DNA of 32,314 nucleotides, from contig NZ_BDLU01000036.1 of NCBI RefSeq assembly GCF_006538165.1, forward strand, positions 1 through 32,314. Direction: 5' to 3'. Shown here one piece after another: positions 25,738-32,314 of the stretch. Source of the stretch: Komagataeibacter diospyri (GTDB lineage Bacteria > Pseudomonadota > Alphaproteobacteria > Acetobacterales > Acetobacteraceae). Numbering within the stretch: the first letter of the stretch is position 1; each line of letters starts with the position of its first letter. The notes under the pieces are model-generated. The model was not told the DNA's origin, searched no databases, and saw nothing but the letters and a program-made list of their open reading frames with translations. A program made the position numbers and the translations under genes.

Positions 25738-25832
25738 GAGGGTTTACCGCAGGTCTGCGCATCATGAAGCAAGTTTGTAATTGTGGGAGTGGCGTGCCTG
25801 TCAGTGACAGGCACGCCCGTGCAGTGGTGCAA
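25728..25832 (-). CDS. Possible TTG-start leader ORF under RS7
   Basis: A TTG lies seven bases after the AGGAG ending the RS7 platform, the same spacing as RS1, RS3 and RS4. It opens 34 codons whose TGA falls just inside the MetE-N gene, so translation would be coupled. A perfect inverted repeat lies within it. TTG starts are uncommon; the evidence is position and spacing only. Confidence 0.35.
   Translation of the reverse strand: MHHCTGVPVTDRHATPTITNLLHDAQTCGKPSCY
25791..25817. repeat. Perfect 13-bp inverted repeat in the RS7 leader
   Basis: GGCGTGCCTGTCA is followed by one base and then its exact complement TGACAGGCACGCC. In the minus-strand transcript it can form a very stable hairpin between the riboswitch and MetE-N copy 2. 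There is no T-run after it, so it is not a standard terminator. Confidence 0.7.
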
Positions 25833-25849
25833 AGCTCTGCTCCTGCCTC

Positions 25850-26088
25850 CGGTTCATCCCGCCCGGCGGCCGTGAGATCGACAGTGGCAGGTCTCCTGGC
25901 TCGCGGATTATCGCAGATCGTCTCAACCTTCCCGTTGCTAATGCAACAGTGGCCCATTCCCCACAGAAAATGGACGACACGATCCCATACCGCTTACAGT
26001 TGCGGGAGCAGCCACCGACTGGCTTCCGGGACGAACCCTGCCGAAGCGGAACGGTGTTCCCTTTTCATCCGTTTGCACGGAACCACTG
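25850..26088 (-). ncRNA. Cobalamin riboswitch RS7
   Basis: Minus strand: GGTTCCGTGCAAACGGATGA, AAAGGGAACACCG, GGCTGCTCCCGCAACTGTAA, GGCCACTGTTGC and AGCCAGGAGACCTGCC. The platform hairpin CCGG-GCGGGATGAA-CCGG can kiss L5 (UCCCGC). It controls the MetE-N/Rieske copy 2 unit. Confidence 0.94.
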
Positions 26089-26250
26089 ACTATGTAGAAG
26101 GCGAATATGCCATTCCCTTCCATTTTTCAGCAATGTTTTCCTTTCAATGCTGATCAGACGACTGAATACACCCAATTTCTGAGCATGTTTGCACGTTCTG
26201 TATGATTTCACTGCAATATAAATTAATACTATCTATATATGTATTTCTTC

Positions 26251-27888
26251 CTAAAAAGTAATGCTACTGTGCAGGCCGAAGATCGCTTCGTCACCCACGC
26301 GGCGCAGACCGGTCCAGTCCGGCGCTCCGCCCGAAGGGTGCCAGACGTACTGGAAGTCAGGCTGCATCACCATCCACGGCGTGACCTGCGCCTGATAGGT
26401 CAGTTCAAGGTGGTTTTCATTGCCCTGCACAAGCGTCTGGCTATCTCGATCAAATTGCCGCAGGCCGGAACTGGCGCGACCGATGCCCCAGCCCAGACCG
26501 ATCGTGTCGTTGTCACGCCCCCTGAACGGCGCCTTCAGGTTCAGTCCTGCGTCAATGGCGAAGCTGATCTGGTTACGATCGCCGCCATTACCCGTAGCGC
26601 GTACGAACACGCCAACCGAGCGGGCCGATGTTAACGAGGGTCGCCAGATCATCTGATCGATGATGCCGTAGACCATCCAGTTACCCCGATCCCAGCGTGG
26701 GGTCAGGTCGCTCTGTGGCGTGGTGTTGATGGCGTTTGCCACTGCAGCCCCTAGCGAACCGCCATTGCGATTGTAGCGGTAGTCGGCGAACTTCGCGGTA
26801 TCATAGAACCCGCCCAGCTTGTACACGCCTGGCAGGCCGGGGTTTTTGGTCACGTTCGACATGTCGGCCGGCTGCGGGTTGAGTGCATATTGCAGTTCGG
26901 TCATCAGCAGCGCGCCGGTGCCCATGTTGAAATTGGTACCGTTGGCGCCATCATAGGTCTGGCTGGTGGGGTCGGAATTGTAGCCGCTGATGGAGCCTGT
27001 GGCCTGCTGGATGGGGGTGGAATTGTAGCGGTTCCCCGGCGGGTTGTCGTCCGCTGCGGCGAACATGAAGGTGAACTTCTCGCTGGGCCGGTAGCGGATG
27101 CGGATGGCAGGGGATGAGAGCGGCCAGGACGGGCCGCCGCCATACAGGTTGACCGAAGGCGCCATCGGCCAGCCGAAATTGGCGTTGAGGTAAAGGGAAG
27201 CATAATCGCTGATCAGGAATTCGGTATCGAGATCCTGCTGGCCGATCTTTACGTCCAGCTTGCCGCCGAGGAAAGACTGCTGGTACCACAGTTCGAACAG
27301 GCGGGTGGAGCGGTCGGCCTCGAACCCACTGACGGGGTTGAAATTGGCCAGATGGTCCTGCGAGATCGAGCGCCCGCGGGTCTGCAGCGCGCTGACATTG
27401 AACAGGCCACCCTTCAGCCCGAACAGCTTTTCGGTATCGATGGTAAGCGTCGGCATGGTCACGCCATCATAGGACGGGCCGGTGCCCGAGCCTGCCGCGC
27501 CATCATTGCCCGAGGCCGAACCGCCGGTGCCGTTGCCCCAGAGTTCATCGACTTCCTGAATGTCGAAGCTGATGCCGTGCCTGTACATCCACGACCGCGC
27601 GCCCCACATGTTGCCCAGCAGATTTCCACTGGTGTCGAGTTTATCGTCACCTGCCGCCTTTTCTGCAGCATCGGCTTGTGCGCGCTCCGAATCACGTATG
27701 GTTGCTGGGTCGATCTGCTCAACCAGCGGAGTGGAGTTGCCAAGACGCGCCCGATCTTCCTCGATCTGGGTCTGAGGGGCCTGAGCGTAAGCGGCTGAGT
27801 ATGCGAAGAGGCTTCCTACCAGAGTGGAGTTGATCAAAAGCACACGAGCCGAGCGTCGCGTAACGCACGGAGAGTCAAAAAATGTCAT
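26251..27888 (-). CDS. OprB-type carbohydrate-selective porin under RS8
   Basis: 545 residues from the ATG at 27888; an in-frame ATG at 27975 would add 29 atypical residues. A signal peptide ends at SAAYAQA, followed by a polar segment (QIEEDRARLGNSTPLVEQID) and the OprB barrel, with TSGNLLGNMWGARSWMYRHG, WYQQSFLGGKLDVKIGQQDL, SLYLNANFGWPMAPSVNLYG and a final aromatic residue (HSSITF). OprB porins pass sugars and similar solutes in the outer membrane. Control by a cobalamin riboswitch is unusual and suggests a role in nutrient uptake when B12 is short. The substrate cannot be told from sequence. Confidence 0.88.
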   Translation of the reverse strand: MTFFDSPCVTRRSARVLLINSTLVGSLFAYSAAYAQAPQTQIEEDRARLGNSTPLVEQIDPATIRDSERAQADAAEKAAGDDKLDTSGNLLGNMWGARSWMYRHGISFDIQEVDELWGNGTGGSASGNDGAAGSGTGPSYDGVTMPTLTIDTEKLFGLKGGLFNVSALQTRGRSISQDHLANFNPVSGFEADRSTRLFELWYQQSFLGGKLDVKIGQQDLDTEFLISDYASLYLNANFGWPMAPSVNLYGGGPSWPLSSPAIRIRYRPSEKFTFMFAAADDNPPGNRYNSTPIQQATGSISGYNSDPTSQTYDGANGTNFNMGTGALLMTELQYALNPQPADMSNVTKNPGLPGVYKLGGFYDTAKFADYRYNRNGGSLGAAVANAINTTPQSDLTPRWDRGNWMVYGIIDQMIWRPSLTSARSVGVFVRATGNGGDRNQISFAIDAGLNLKAPFRGRDNDTIGLGWGIGRASSGLRQFDRDSQTLVQGNENHLELTYQAQVTPWMVMQPDFQYVWHPSGGAPDWTGLRRVGDEAIFGLHSSITF

Positions 27889-28024
27889 GAAAAGAGCCTG
27901 TCGGGGAGCGTCGGTAAAAGAGCAACAATTCCGAATGCTGTCATTTCCCGACCGGGAAACGAACACGCATGCCATCGCGACAGAGCGTCAAAGAAGAAAA
28001 TGCATTACGCCTTGATCCGCCTCC

Positions 28025-28262
28025 GGCTCCACCCGCCCGGCGACATATCTGGACTCGACGGTAGGTCTCCTGACTCACGGGTCATCACGTTACGTCCGCC
28101 TTCCCAACCGAAGTCAGTGGCTGCTACCCAATTGGTAGCTGAGGACACAACGCTCGCCGTCTACAGTTGCGGGGGCAGTTATCGACTGAACTCCCGGGGA
28201 AACATCCCCCAGCCAGAGTTATACGACATTCCCTTTTCACCCGTTCGCACGGGACCGTCGAC
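28025..28262 (-). ncRNA. Cobalamin riboswitch RS8 (oprB)
   Basis: Minus strand: GGTCCCGTGCGAACGGGTGA, AAAGGGAATG, AACTGCCCCCGCAACTGTAG and the B12 box AGTCAGGAGACCTACC at 28060-28075. The platform CCGG-GCGGGTGGAG-CCGG can pair five bases with L5. After it come AAGG and a five-codon ORF (28005-27988) before the porin reading frame. Confidence 0.92.
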
Positions 28263-28414
28263 TTGATAGACAGCGTTATAAAAGTCTTGTGCCAAAAAAC
28301 GCAAGGCAGGAGAATTGAAGAAAACCATTCCTGACGGATATTGATCGCCTGCGCATGGGCATTTCACCTGTAACCATCATGGTTCGTGTCAAATTATGTC
28401 AGACCATACCCTTT

Positions 28415-28560
28415 TAGGAGTTTTAGATTAAGGAAGAGTGGACTATACCCCTGCAGGCCATTAACGCGGAAGCTGGTGAAATTCCGGCACGGTTGCGCCA
28501 CTGTAAACTGGTGTAGAACGCACTTGTTCTACCCGAAAGTCAGACCCGCGCATGGCTCCA
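28415..28560 (+). ncRNA. Cobalamin riboswitch RS9 (cbtB-cbtA)
   Basis: Shorter and more divergent than the others: GGAAGCTGGTGAAATTCCGG, CACGGTTGCGCCACTGTAAA, a variable hairpin (GTGTAGAACG...CTTGTTCTAC) and a B12-box-like AAAGTCAGACC. This layout is the one seen before cbtAB-type genes in alphaproteobacteria. GAGGAG lies before the cbtB ATG. Confidence 0.85.
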
Positions 28561-28604
28561 TTCCGAGCGAAACAGGACGCATTTTTCCTGAGGAGTCGTA
28601 TAAA

Positions 28605-28817
28605 ATGTCTGATACCGCAATAGGTTCCCACGCCATCCCCTCTCCCGCGCCCATTCCCGTCAGGGAGATAGCGCCATGGTTGATTTTCGGCCTGTTGATG
28701 CTTCTGGCCCTTTATTTTGTCGGCGCAGAAGAAGGGGCGACATCAATTATCCCTGGCATGTACGTCCACGAGTGGGTGCATGACAGTCGTCATCTTCTGG
28801 GTTTTCCCTGCCACTGA
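28605..28817 (+). CDS. cbtB: CbtB, small subunit of putative cobalt transporter
   Basis: 70 residues with one membrane segment at about 23-40 and a C-terminal His cluster, His55, His59, His63 and His70 (MYVHEWVHDSRHLLGFPCH). This is the CbtB pattern; with CbtA it is predicted to import cobalt. GAGGAG precedes the ATG. cbtA begins one base after the stop. Confidence 0.9.
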   Translation: MSDTAIGSHAIPSPAPIPVREIAPWLIFGLLMLLALYFVGAEEGATSIIPGMYVHEWVHDSRHLLGFPCH

Positions 28818-28818
28818 C

Positions 28819-29613
28819 ATGGAAAACAGAATGATGGTCCGTACCCTACTTATTCGCGGAATGCTTGTCGGTTTTCTGGCCGGCATTCTGGTATTCAGTT
28901 TCGCAAAAGTTTTTGGAGAACCACAGGTCGATCATGCCATTGCATTTGAATCTGCCATGGACGAGGCCAAAGCCAAAGCAGATCTGGAGCGAGGCATCCA
29001 CGATGTTGAAGAGCCGGAACTTGTAAGCCGGAAACTTCAAGCCAGTTACGGATTGCTTACAGGTGTAATGGTTTATTCGACAGCGTTTGGTGGGCTTTTC
29101 GCCCTCGTATTTTCTTATGCAAACGGGCGCATGAGAAGCACAGACCCTCGCGTTGTGTCTGTCCTGCTGGCGATAACCGGTATTATTGCAGTATATGTGG
29201 TGCCAAGCATCAAATATCCTGCCAACCCACCATCCGTTGGAAATCCGGATACAATTGGCATGCGGACAGAATTATATTTTATAATGATGTTGGTATCCCT
29301 ACTTGGGATGATCGTAGCAACAATGCTTCAGGGACGCTTACGTCAGCAGTATAATACATGGACAGCAACCTATCTTGCAGGCGCGTGTTATATTCTGATT
29401 GTTTTTACGACAGGCGAATTACTTCCTGCGGTTAATGAAGTCCCCTCCAACTTTCCTGCTGATCTGCTCTGGAATTTCAGGATCGACTCCTTAGGCATGC
29501 AGATCATCATGTGGGCCACACTGGGTCTGGGGTTCGGTGCTTTTACTGAATATGCAAATCGAAACCGGTTTGGATATCGTAGTGGCGCTAAAGCTCAGCT
29601 TCATGTTCATTAA
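28819..29613 (+). CDS. cbtA: CbtA, putative cobalt transporter subunit
   Basis: 264 residues with five to six predicted membrane segments (LLIRGMLVGFLAGILVFSFA, LLTGVMVYSTAFGGLFALVF, VVSVLLAITGIIAVYVVPSI, and two later). The periplasm-facing N-terminal loop holds a charged stretch (FESAMDEAKAKADLERGIHD). The family occurs after cbtB under B12 riboswitches, and cobalt uptake is inferred from that context rather than shown. An in-frame ATG at 28831 is an alternative start. Confidence 0.9.
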   Translation: MENRMMVRTLLIRGMLVGFLAGILVFSFAKVFGEPQVDHAIAFESAMDEAKAKADLERGIHDVEEPELVSRKLQASYGLLTGVMVYSTAFGGLFALVFSYANGRMRSTDPRVVSVLLAITGIIAVYVVPSIKYPANPPSVGNPDTIGMRTELYFIMMLVSLLGMIVATMLQGRLRQQYNTWTATYLAGACYILIVFTTGELLPAVNEVPSNFPADLLWNFRIDSLGMQIIMWATLGLGFGAFTEYANRNRFGYRSGAKAQLHVH

Positions 29614-30011
29614 AACGGCGTAAAATTTAAAACATGAGAACTGGCGTTGGCTTGAAGTCGCGCCAGACACTCAACCACAATCATAAAATTTTATCCTGAT
29701 ATTTCAGGAAACTCGCCGATATCATCACGATTTTCTGTTTCAGTTGTCGATTTCCTCGTGCGTCGACCGGCGCAAGAGCGGGCGGCAACCTCGCGCTACC
29801 AGATGGCGTCCCTTCTTCATCTCTGCTCTGCGCTACAGGTCATCGCCTCAACCAAAGGAGCGATTGTCCCGGGTTGATACGGTCTGACCATAATAATCTG
29901 GATGGTCTATCGCACCGACAGCTTGAATTGCGTTGCGATAGGGCGGTCACGTTATCCAGAAGGGTAAGGATTCCAGCCGAAAGGAGCCTGGACGCTACGG
30001 CGTATAAGGCG
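29614..30011. other. Gene-free region between cbtA and the DUF1826 gene
   Basis: Two convergent stop codons bound about 400 bases. CTGGCG (29641-29646) can pair with CGCCAG (29661-29666) just after cbtA, a possible terminator without a T-run. Short open frames are present on both strands but none shows a family signature or a good Shine-Dalgarno. Confidence 0.5.
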
Positions 30012-30605
30012 TCATTGTCGTTCCATGCCACACGCGTCAGGATGGTCAAGGGTCAGAAGCAGGCGTGTGACAGGTACCAGGAGATCAGAGAGAGGCGGCG
30101 AACGGTGAAGCACCGCCCTCTTTGTCGACCAACCGGGGTATAATCGCCCTTTCAGAAGGGTAATCCAGCCCGCTGGCGTTTCATGGATAGTCTCACTGTC
30201 AGCGTATTTCCATTGAACCCCGGGACCGGTGTAGGTGCACAGGAAACGTAATGGGACCTGATCAACATGAAAGCGGCGGCAACTGTCATGACGGATCTTT
30301 TCCAGTCGGAAGCGGAGTTCGGCCGTACCTGACAGACGCTGATAACGACGGGCAAGCTTCAGGGCGTCTTCTGCAAGCGCCTGCGTGCCTGCAGGCAGGA
30401 CGGCGCGCAACCCGGCTTCAAGAATTTTAATGGTGCCTCGACGCAGAAACAGATCCGGGCCATGGGCATTCCATGATGCTGCAGCCTGCGTGACGTCCTG
30501 CCCCATGTGACGCTCTTCCTGAACGATGAAACAGTCGCTTCTGTCGATGTCCTGGAATGCGGCCGGAATGGCAAGGCGCTGGCGGGTCGGGCAGGCCGAT
30601 CTCAT
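30012..30605 (-). CDS. DUF1826 family protein
   Basis: 197 residues. Family landmarks are the central RRFHVDQVPLRFLCTYTGPG, YADSETIHETPAGWITLLKG and the C-terminal VLHRSPPLS with TRLLLTLD. AAAGGA precedes the ATG. The gene is divergent from the COG0523 GTPase gene with a Zur-like box between, and DUF1826 genes are often found with zinc-responsive COG0523 genes. The biochemical function is unknown; a role in zinc limitation is inferred. Confidence 0.82.
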   Translation of the reverse strand: MRSACPTRQRLAIPAAFQDIDRSDCFIVQEERHMGQDVTQAAASWNAHGPDLFLRRGTIKILEAGLRAVLPAGTQALAEDALKLARRYQRLSGTAELRFRLEKIRHDSCRRFHVDQVPLRFLCTYTGPGVQWKYADSETIHETPAGWITLLKGRLYPGWSTKRAVLHRSPPLSDLLVPVTRLLLTLDHPDACGMERQ

Positions 30606-30624
30606 GTCGAAGTCCTTTAGGGAT

Positions 30625-30646
30625 TGTTATATTATAACGTAACATA
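30625..30646. promoter_or_regulatory. Zur-like operator
   Basis: GTTATATTATAAC (30626-30638) is a perfect palindrome around one base, followed by a second partial GTAACATA repeat. It resembles the Zur operator of proteobacteria and lies between two divergent genes typical of zinc limitation. It is 20 bases from the DUF1826 ATG. Confidence 0.7.
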
Positions 30647-30685
30647 TAGGTTCGGCGGATCGCAACCGAATGAATGGTGTCCGTC

Positions 30686-31906
30686 ATGCGCGAAAGACTT
30701 CCGGTAACAGTTCTTTCCGGCTTTCTGGGGGCTGGCAAGACAACGCTCCTCAATCACGTGCTCAATAATCGCGAAGGCCGGAAAGTCGCGGTGATCGTCA
30801 ATGACATGAGCGATGTGAACATTGACGCGGATCTGGTGCGCGAGGGCAGCGATCTGTCCCGAACGAACGAAACGCTTGTGGAGATGAGCAATGGCTGCAT
30901 CTGCTGCACGCTGCGTGATGATCTGCTACTGGAAGTAAGGCGCCTCGCGGAAGAAGGCCGCTTCGATTACCTGCTGATTGAATCGACAGGAATTGCGGAA
31001 CCCCTTCCGGTTGCGGCGACATTCGAGTTCCGTGACGAGGAGGGCGAAAGCCTGTCTGACATCGCGCGGCTGGATACGATGGTAACCGTGGTCGATGCCG
31101 TCAACCTGCTGAAGGATTACGCTTCAACGGATTTCCTGCGCGATCGGGGCGAGACGGCAGGCGATGGGGATGACAGGGCGCTGGTTGACCTGCTGGTCGA
31201 GCAGATCGAGTTTGCCGATGTCGTGGTGCTGAACAAGGTCTCGAGTGCAACCGCGGCGCAGCGCGAGGCTACACGGCTGGTTATCCAGGCCCTGAACGCC
31301 GATGCGGATATTATCGAAACGGACCAGGGCGTCGTGCCCTGCACGCGCATTCTGGATACGCACCGCTTCGATTACGATCGGGCCCATAAGCATCCGCTGT
31401 GGTACAAAGAGCTTTTCGAATTTCGGAATCATGTTCCCGAGACCGAGGAATATGGCATCCACACTTTTGTCTGGCGCGCCCGCCGTCCGCTGGTGCCCGA
31501 ACGGTTCAAGGCCTTCATCGACTCTGCGTGGCCGGGCGTGATCCGGGCGAAGGGCCATTTCTGGCTGGCGACCCGCCCGCAATGGGTGGGTGACCTGGGG
31601 CAGGCCGGTGCACTCGTGCGCACGCAGGCAATGGGGCGCTGGTGGGTGACGATACCTAAAAACCAGTGGCCGGAGAGTGATGAATGGCGGGATCTGATCC
31701 TGTCGAAATGGCACGCGGTTTATGGGGACCGCCGACAGGAAATCGTGTTTATCGGCACACCGGAGATGGACGATACTGGCCTTTGCGCGGTTCTGGATGC
31801 CTGCCTTGTACCGGAGCTTGATCTGGAGCGGTTTGACCCGCTGCTGTTTGCCCATCTGCCTGACCCGTTCCCGGTCTGGGGGAACGGAGAAATGGCGGAT
31901 GCGTAG
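30686..31906 (+). CDS. COG0523 (CobW/ZNG1-type) G3E GTPase, putative zinc metallochaperone
   Basis: 406 residues from the ATG at 30686. Walker [10 protein letters not shown] at 12-20, the metal-binding CICC at 71-74 ([13 protein letters not shown]), ESTGIAEP at 99-106 and NKVS (guanine specificity) follow the G3E plan, with a CobW C-terminal domain after about residue 290. Such proteins use GTP to deliver metal to client proteins. The Zur-like box points to zinc rather than to cobalt insertion, although CobW in the strict sense acts in B12 synthesis; the nearby B12 genes leave this open. Confidence 0.88.
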   Translation: MRERLPVTVLSGFLGAGKTTLLNHVLNNREGRKVAVIVNDMSDVNIDADLVREGSDLSRTNETLVEMSNGCICCTLRDDLLLEVRRLAEEGRFDYLLIESTGIAEPLPVAATFEFRDEEGESLSDIARLDTMVTVVDAVNLLKDYASTDFLRDRGETAGDGDDRALVDLLVEQIEFADVVVLNKVSSATAAQREATRLVIQALNADADIIETDQGVVPCTRILDTHRFDYDRAHKHPLWYKELFEFRNHVPETEEYGIHTFVWRARRPLVPERFKAFIDSAWPGVIRAKGHFWLATRPQWVGDLGQAGALVRTQAMGRWWVTIPKNQWPESDEWRDLILSKWHAVYGDRRQEIVFIGTPEMDDTGLCAVLDACLVPELDLERFDPLLFAHLPDPFPVWGNGEMADA

Positions 31907-32144
31907 GCTGGCGGATAACGAGCGGACCTTACGGCACGAGATGTGGCGGCGGTATGAGGGTAATGACTGGGCAGCCTTTGACGCGCTTCCCGCAGCAATC
32001 CGCAAACGGGTGGCAGCGCATGCCTATGATGCCTGGTCGGTCAATGTGATGATGCTGTGGCAGCATTATAAAAGGCTCTATGGCCGCACGACGCGCGCCG
32101 AGCGGGCCCTGATCCGGTATCTTGACTATTGCGAGAGGCTGTAG
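31899..32144 (+). CDS. Small hypothetical protein after the COG0523 GTPase
   Basis: 81 residues; the ATG overlaps the GTPase stop by eight bases, so the two are translated together. The protein is basic and helical ([40 protein letters not shown]). No family name comes to mind. Confidence 0.6.
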   Translation: MRRLADNERTLRHEMWRRYEGNDWAAFDALPAAIRKRVAAHAYDAWSVNVMMLWQHYKRLYGRTTRAERALIRYLDYCERL

Positions 32145-32156
32145 CGGGAAGCTTTT

Positions 32157-32176
32157 GCTTCGCGCTACAGCGAAGC
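32157..32176 (+). terminator. Hairpin after the Zur-box operon
   Basis: GCTTCGC pairs with GCGAAGC around a six-base loop, 13 bases after the last stop codon. No T-run follows, so it is a weak terminator candidate. Confidence 0.45.
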
Positions 32177-32243
32177 CTACGGCATGGATCTGCCGCATGA
32201 TGCAGCCTGCGTGTCAGTACTGAGATAAAATTATGGTGTGTCG

Positions 32244-32314
32244 TCAGTTAAGCAGGATGATGATTGAGGCGAACTGCACGGCTGCGAGGAAGGTCGATTT
32301 CAGTTTATCGTAGC
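32244..32314 (-). CDS. IS5-type transposase, C-terminal end only (cut by the window edge)
   Basis: The minus strand encodes YDKLKSTFLAAVQFASIIIL and then LN before a TGA, the usual final helix of IS4/IS5-type transposases. The rest lies beyond the window. It is not a copy of the element at 8481, whose end differs. Confidence 0.7.
   Translation of the reverse strand, partial: YDKLKSTFLAAVQFASIIILLN

Noticed and set aside
29840..30143. Short ORFs on both strands between cbtA and the DUF1826 gene
   Set aside because: No family resemblance, overlapping each other, no convincing Shine-Dalgarno.
1..32314. CRISPR arrays, tRNA or rRNA genes, replication origin
   Set aside because: No regularly spaced repeats, no cloverleaf or rRNA-like sequence and no replication initiator gene or iteron array were seen on reading.

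Overview
The window looks like a piece of an acetic acid bacterium (Acetobacteraceae, Komagataeibacter/Gluconacetobacter-like; inferred from protein character, the OprB porin and the insertion sequences, not proven). It may be an accessory island or plasmid segment: an ScpA-like gene and a broken IS630-type element lie at the left, an intact IS5/IS427-type element in the middle, and the tail of another IS5-type transposase at the right edge. There are no rRNA or tRNA genes and no CRISPR array.

The dominant theme is vitamin B12 and methionine. I count nine cobalamin riboswitches (RS1-RS9): plus strand near 8083, 10115, 11773 and 28415; minus strand near 9956, 15547, 20650, 26088 and 28262. Eight share the full aptamer, the B12 box and a following hairpin whose loop can kiss loop L5. 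Some are expected (btuB-btuF-btuC-btuD, cbtB-cbtA). The others precede genes not normally regarded as B12 genes: two copies of a cassette of a stand-alone MetE N-domain-like protein plus a Rieske oxygenase, an OprB-type porin, a secreted-protein pair including a DUF2147 protein, a helix-turn-helix-like protein and small unknown proteins.

Layout. 1-2000: scpA-like gene, small upstream ORF, decayed IS630. 2200-5650: metR-like regulator divergent from metF-queH-(small ORF)-HTH gene. 5660-7820: mesX-mesD, the oxygen-dependent, folate- and B12-independent methionine synthase pair, behind a possible Met-rich leader peptide. 8080-9960: convergent RS1 and RS2 around an IS5-type element and a 90-residue protein. 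10115-13040: RS3 and RS4 with their genes. 13108-15547: cassette 1 (Rieske + MetE-N, RS5). 15631-20650: btuBFCD with RS6. 20766-23196: unknown gene + cobQ. 23176-26088: cassette 2 (CWC protein, beta-hydroxylase remnant, Rieske, MetE-N, RS7). 26251-28262: oprB with RS8. 28415-29613: RS9-cbtB-cbtA. 30012-32144: DUF1826 gene divergent from a COG0523 GTPase gene over a Zur-like box.

How it may work together (inference): with B12 present, the riboswitches silence transport and the cassettes. When B12 is scarce, the cell raises B12/cobalt uptake and salvage and also makes the MetE-N/Rieske proteins, while mesX-mesD provides B12-free methionine. The MetE-N/Rieske cassette is the best candidate for an undescribed system. 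Several riboswitches also appear to act on short upstream ORFs rather than directly on the main gene.
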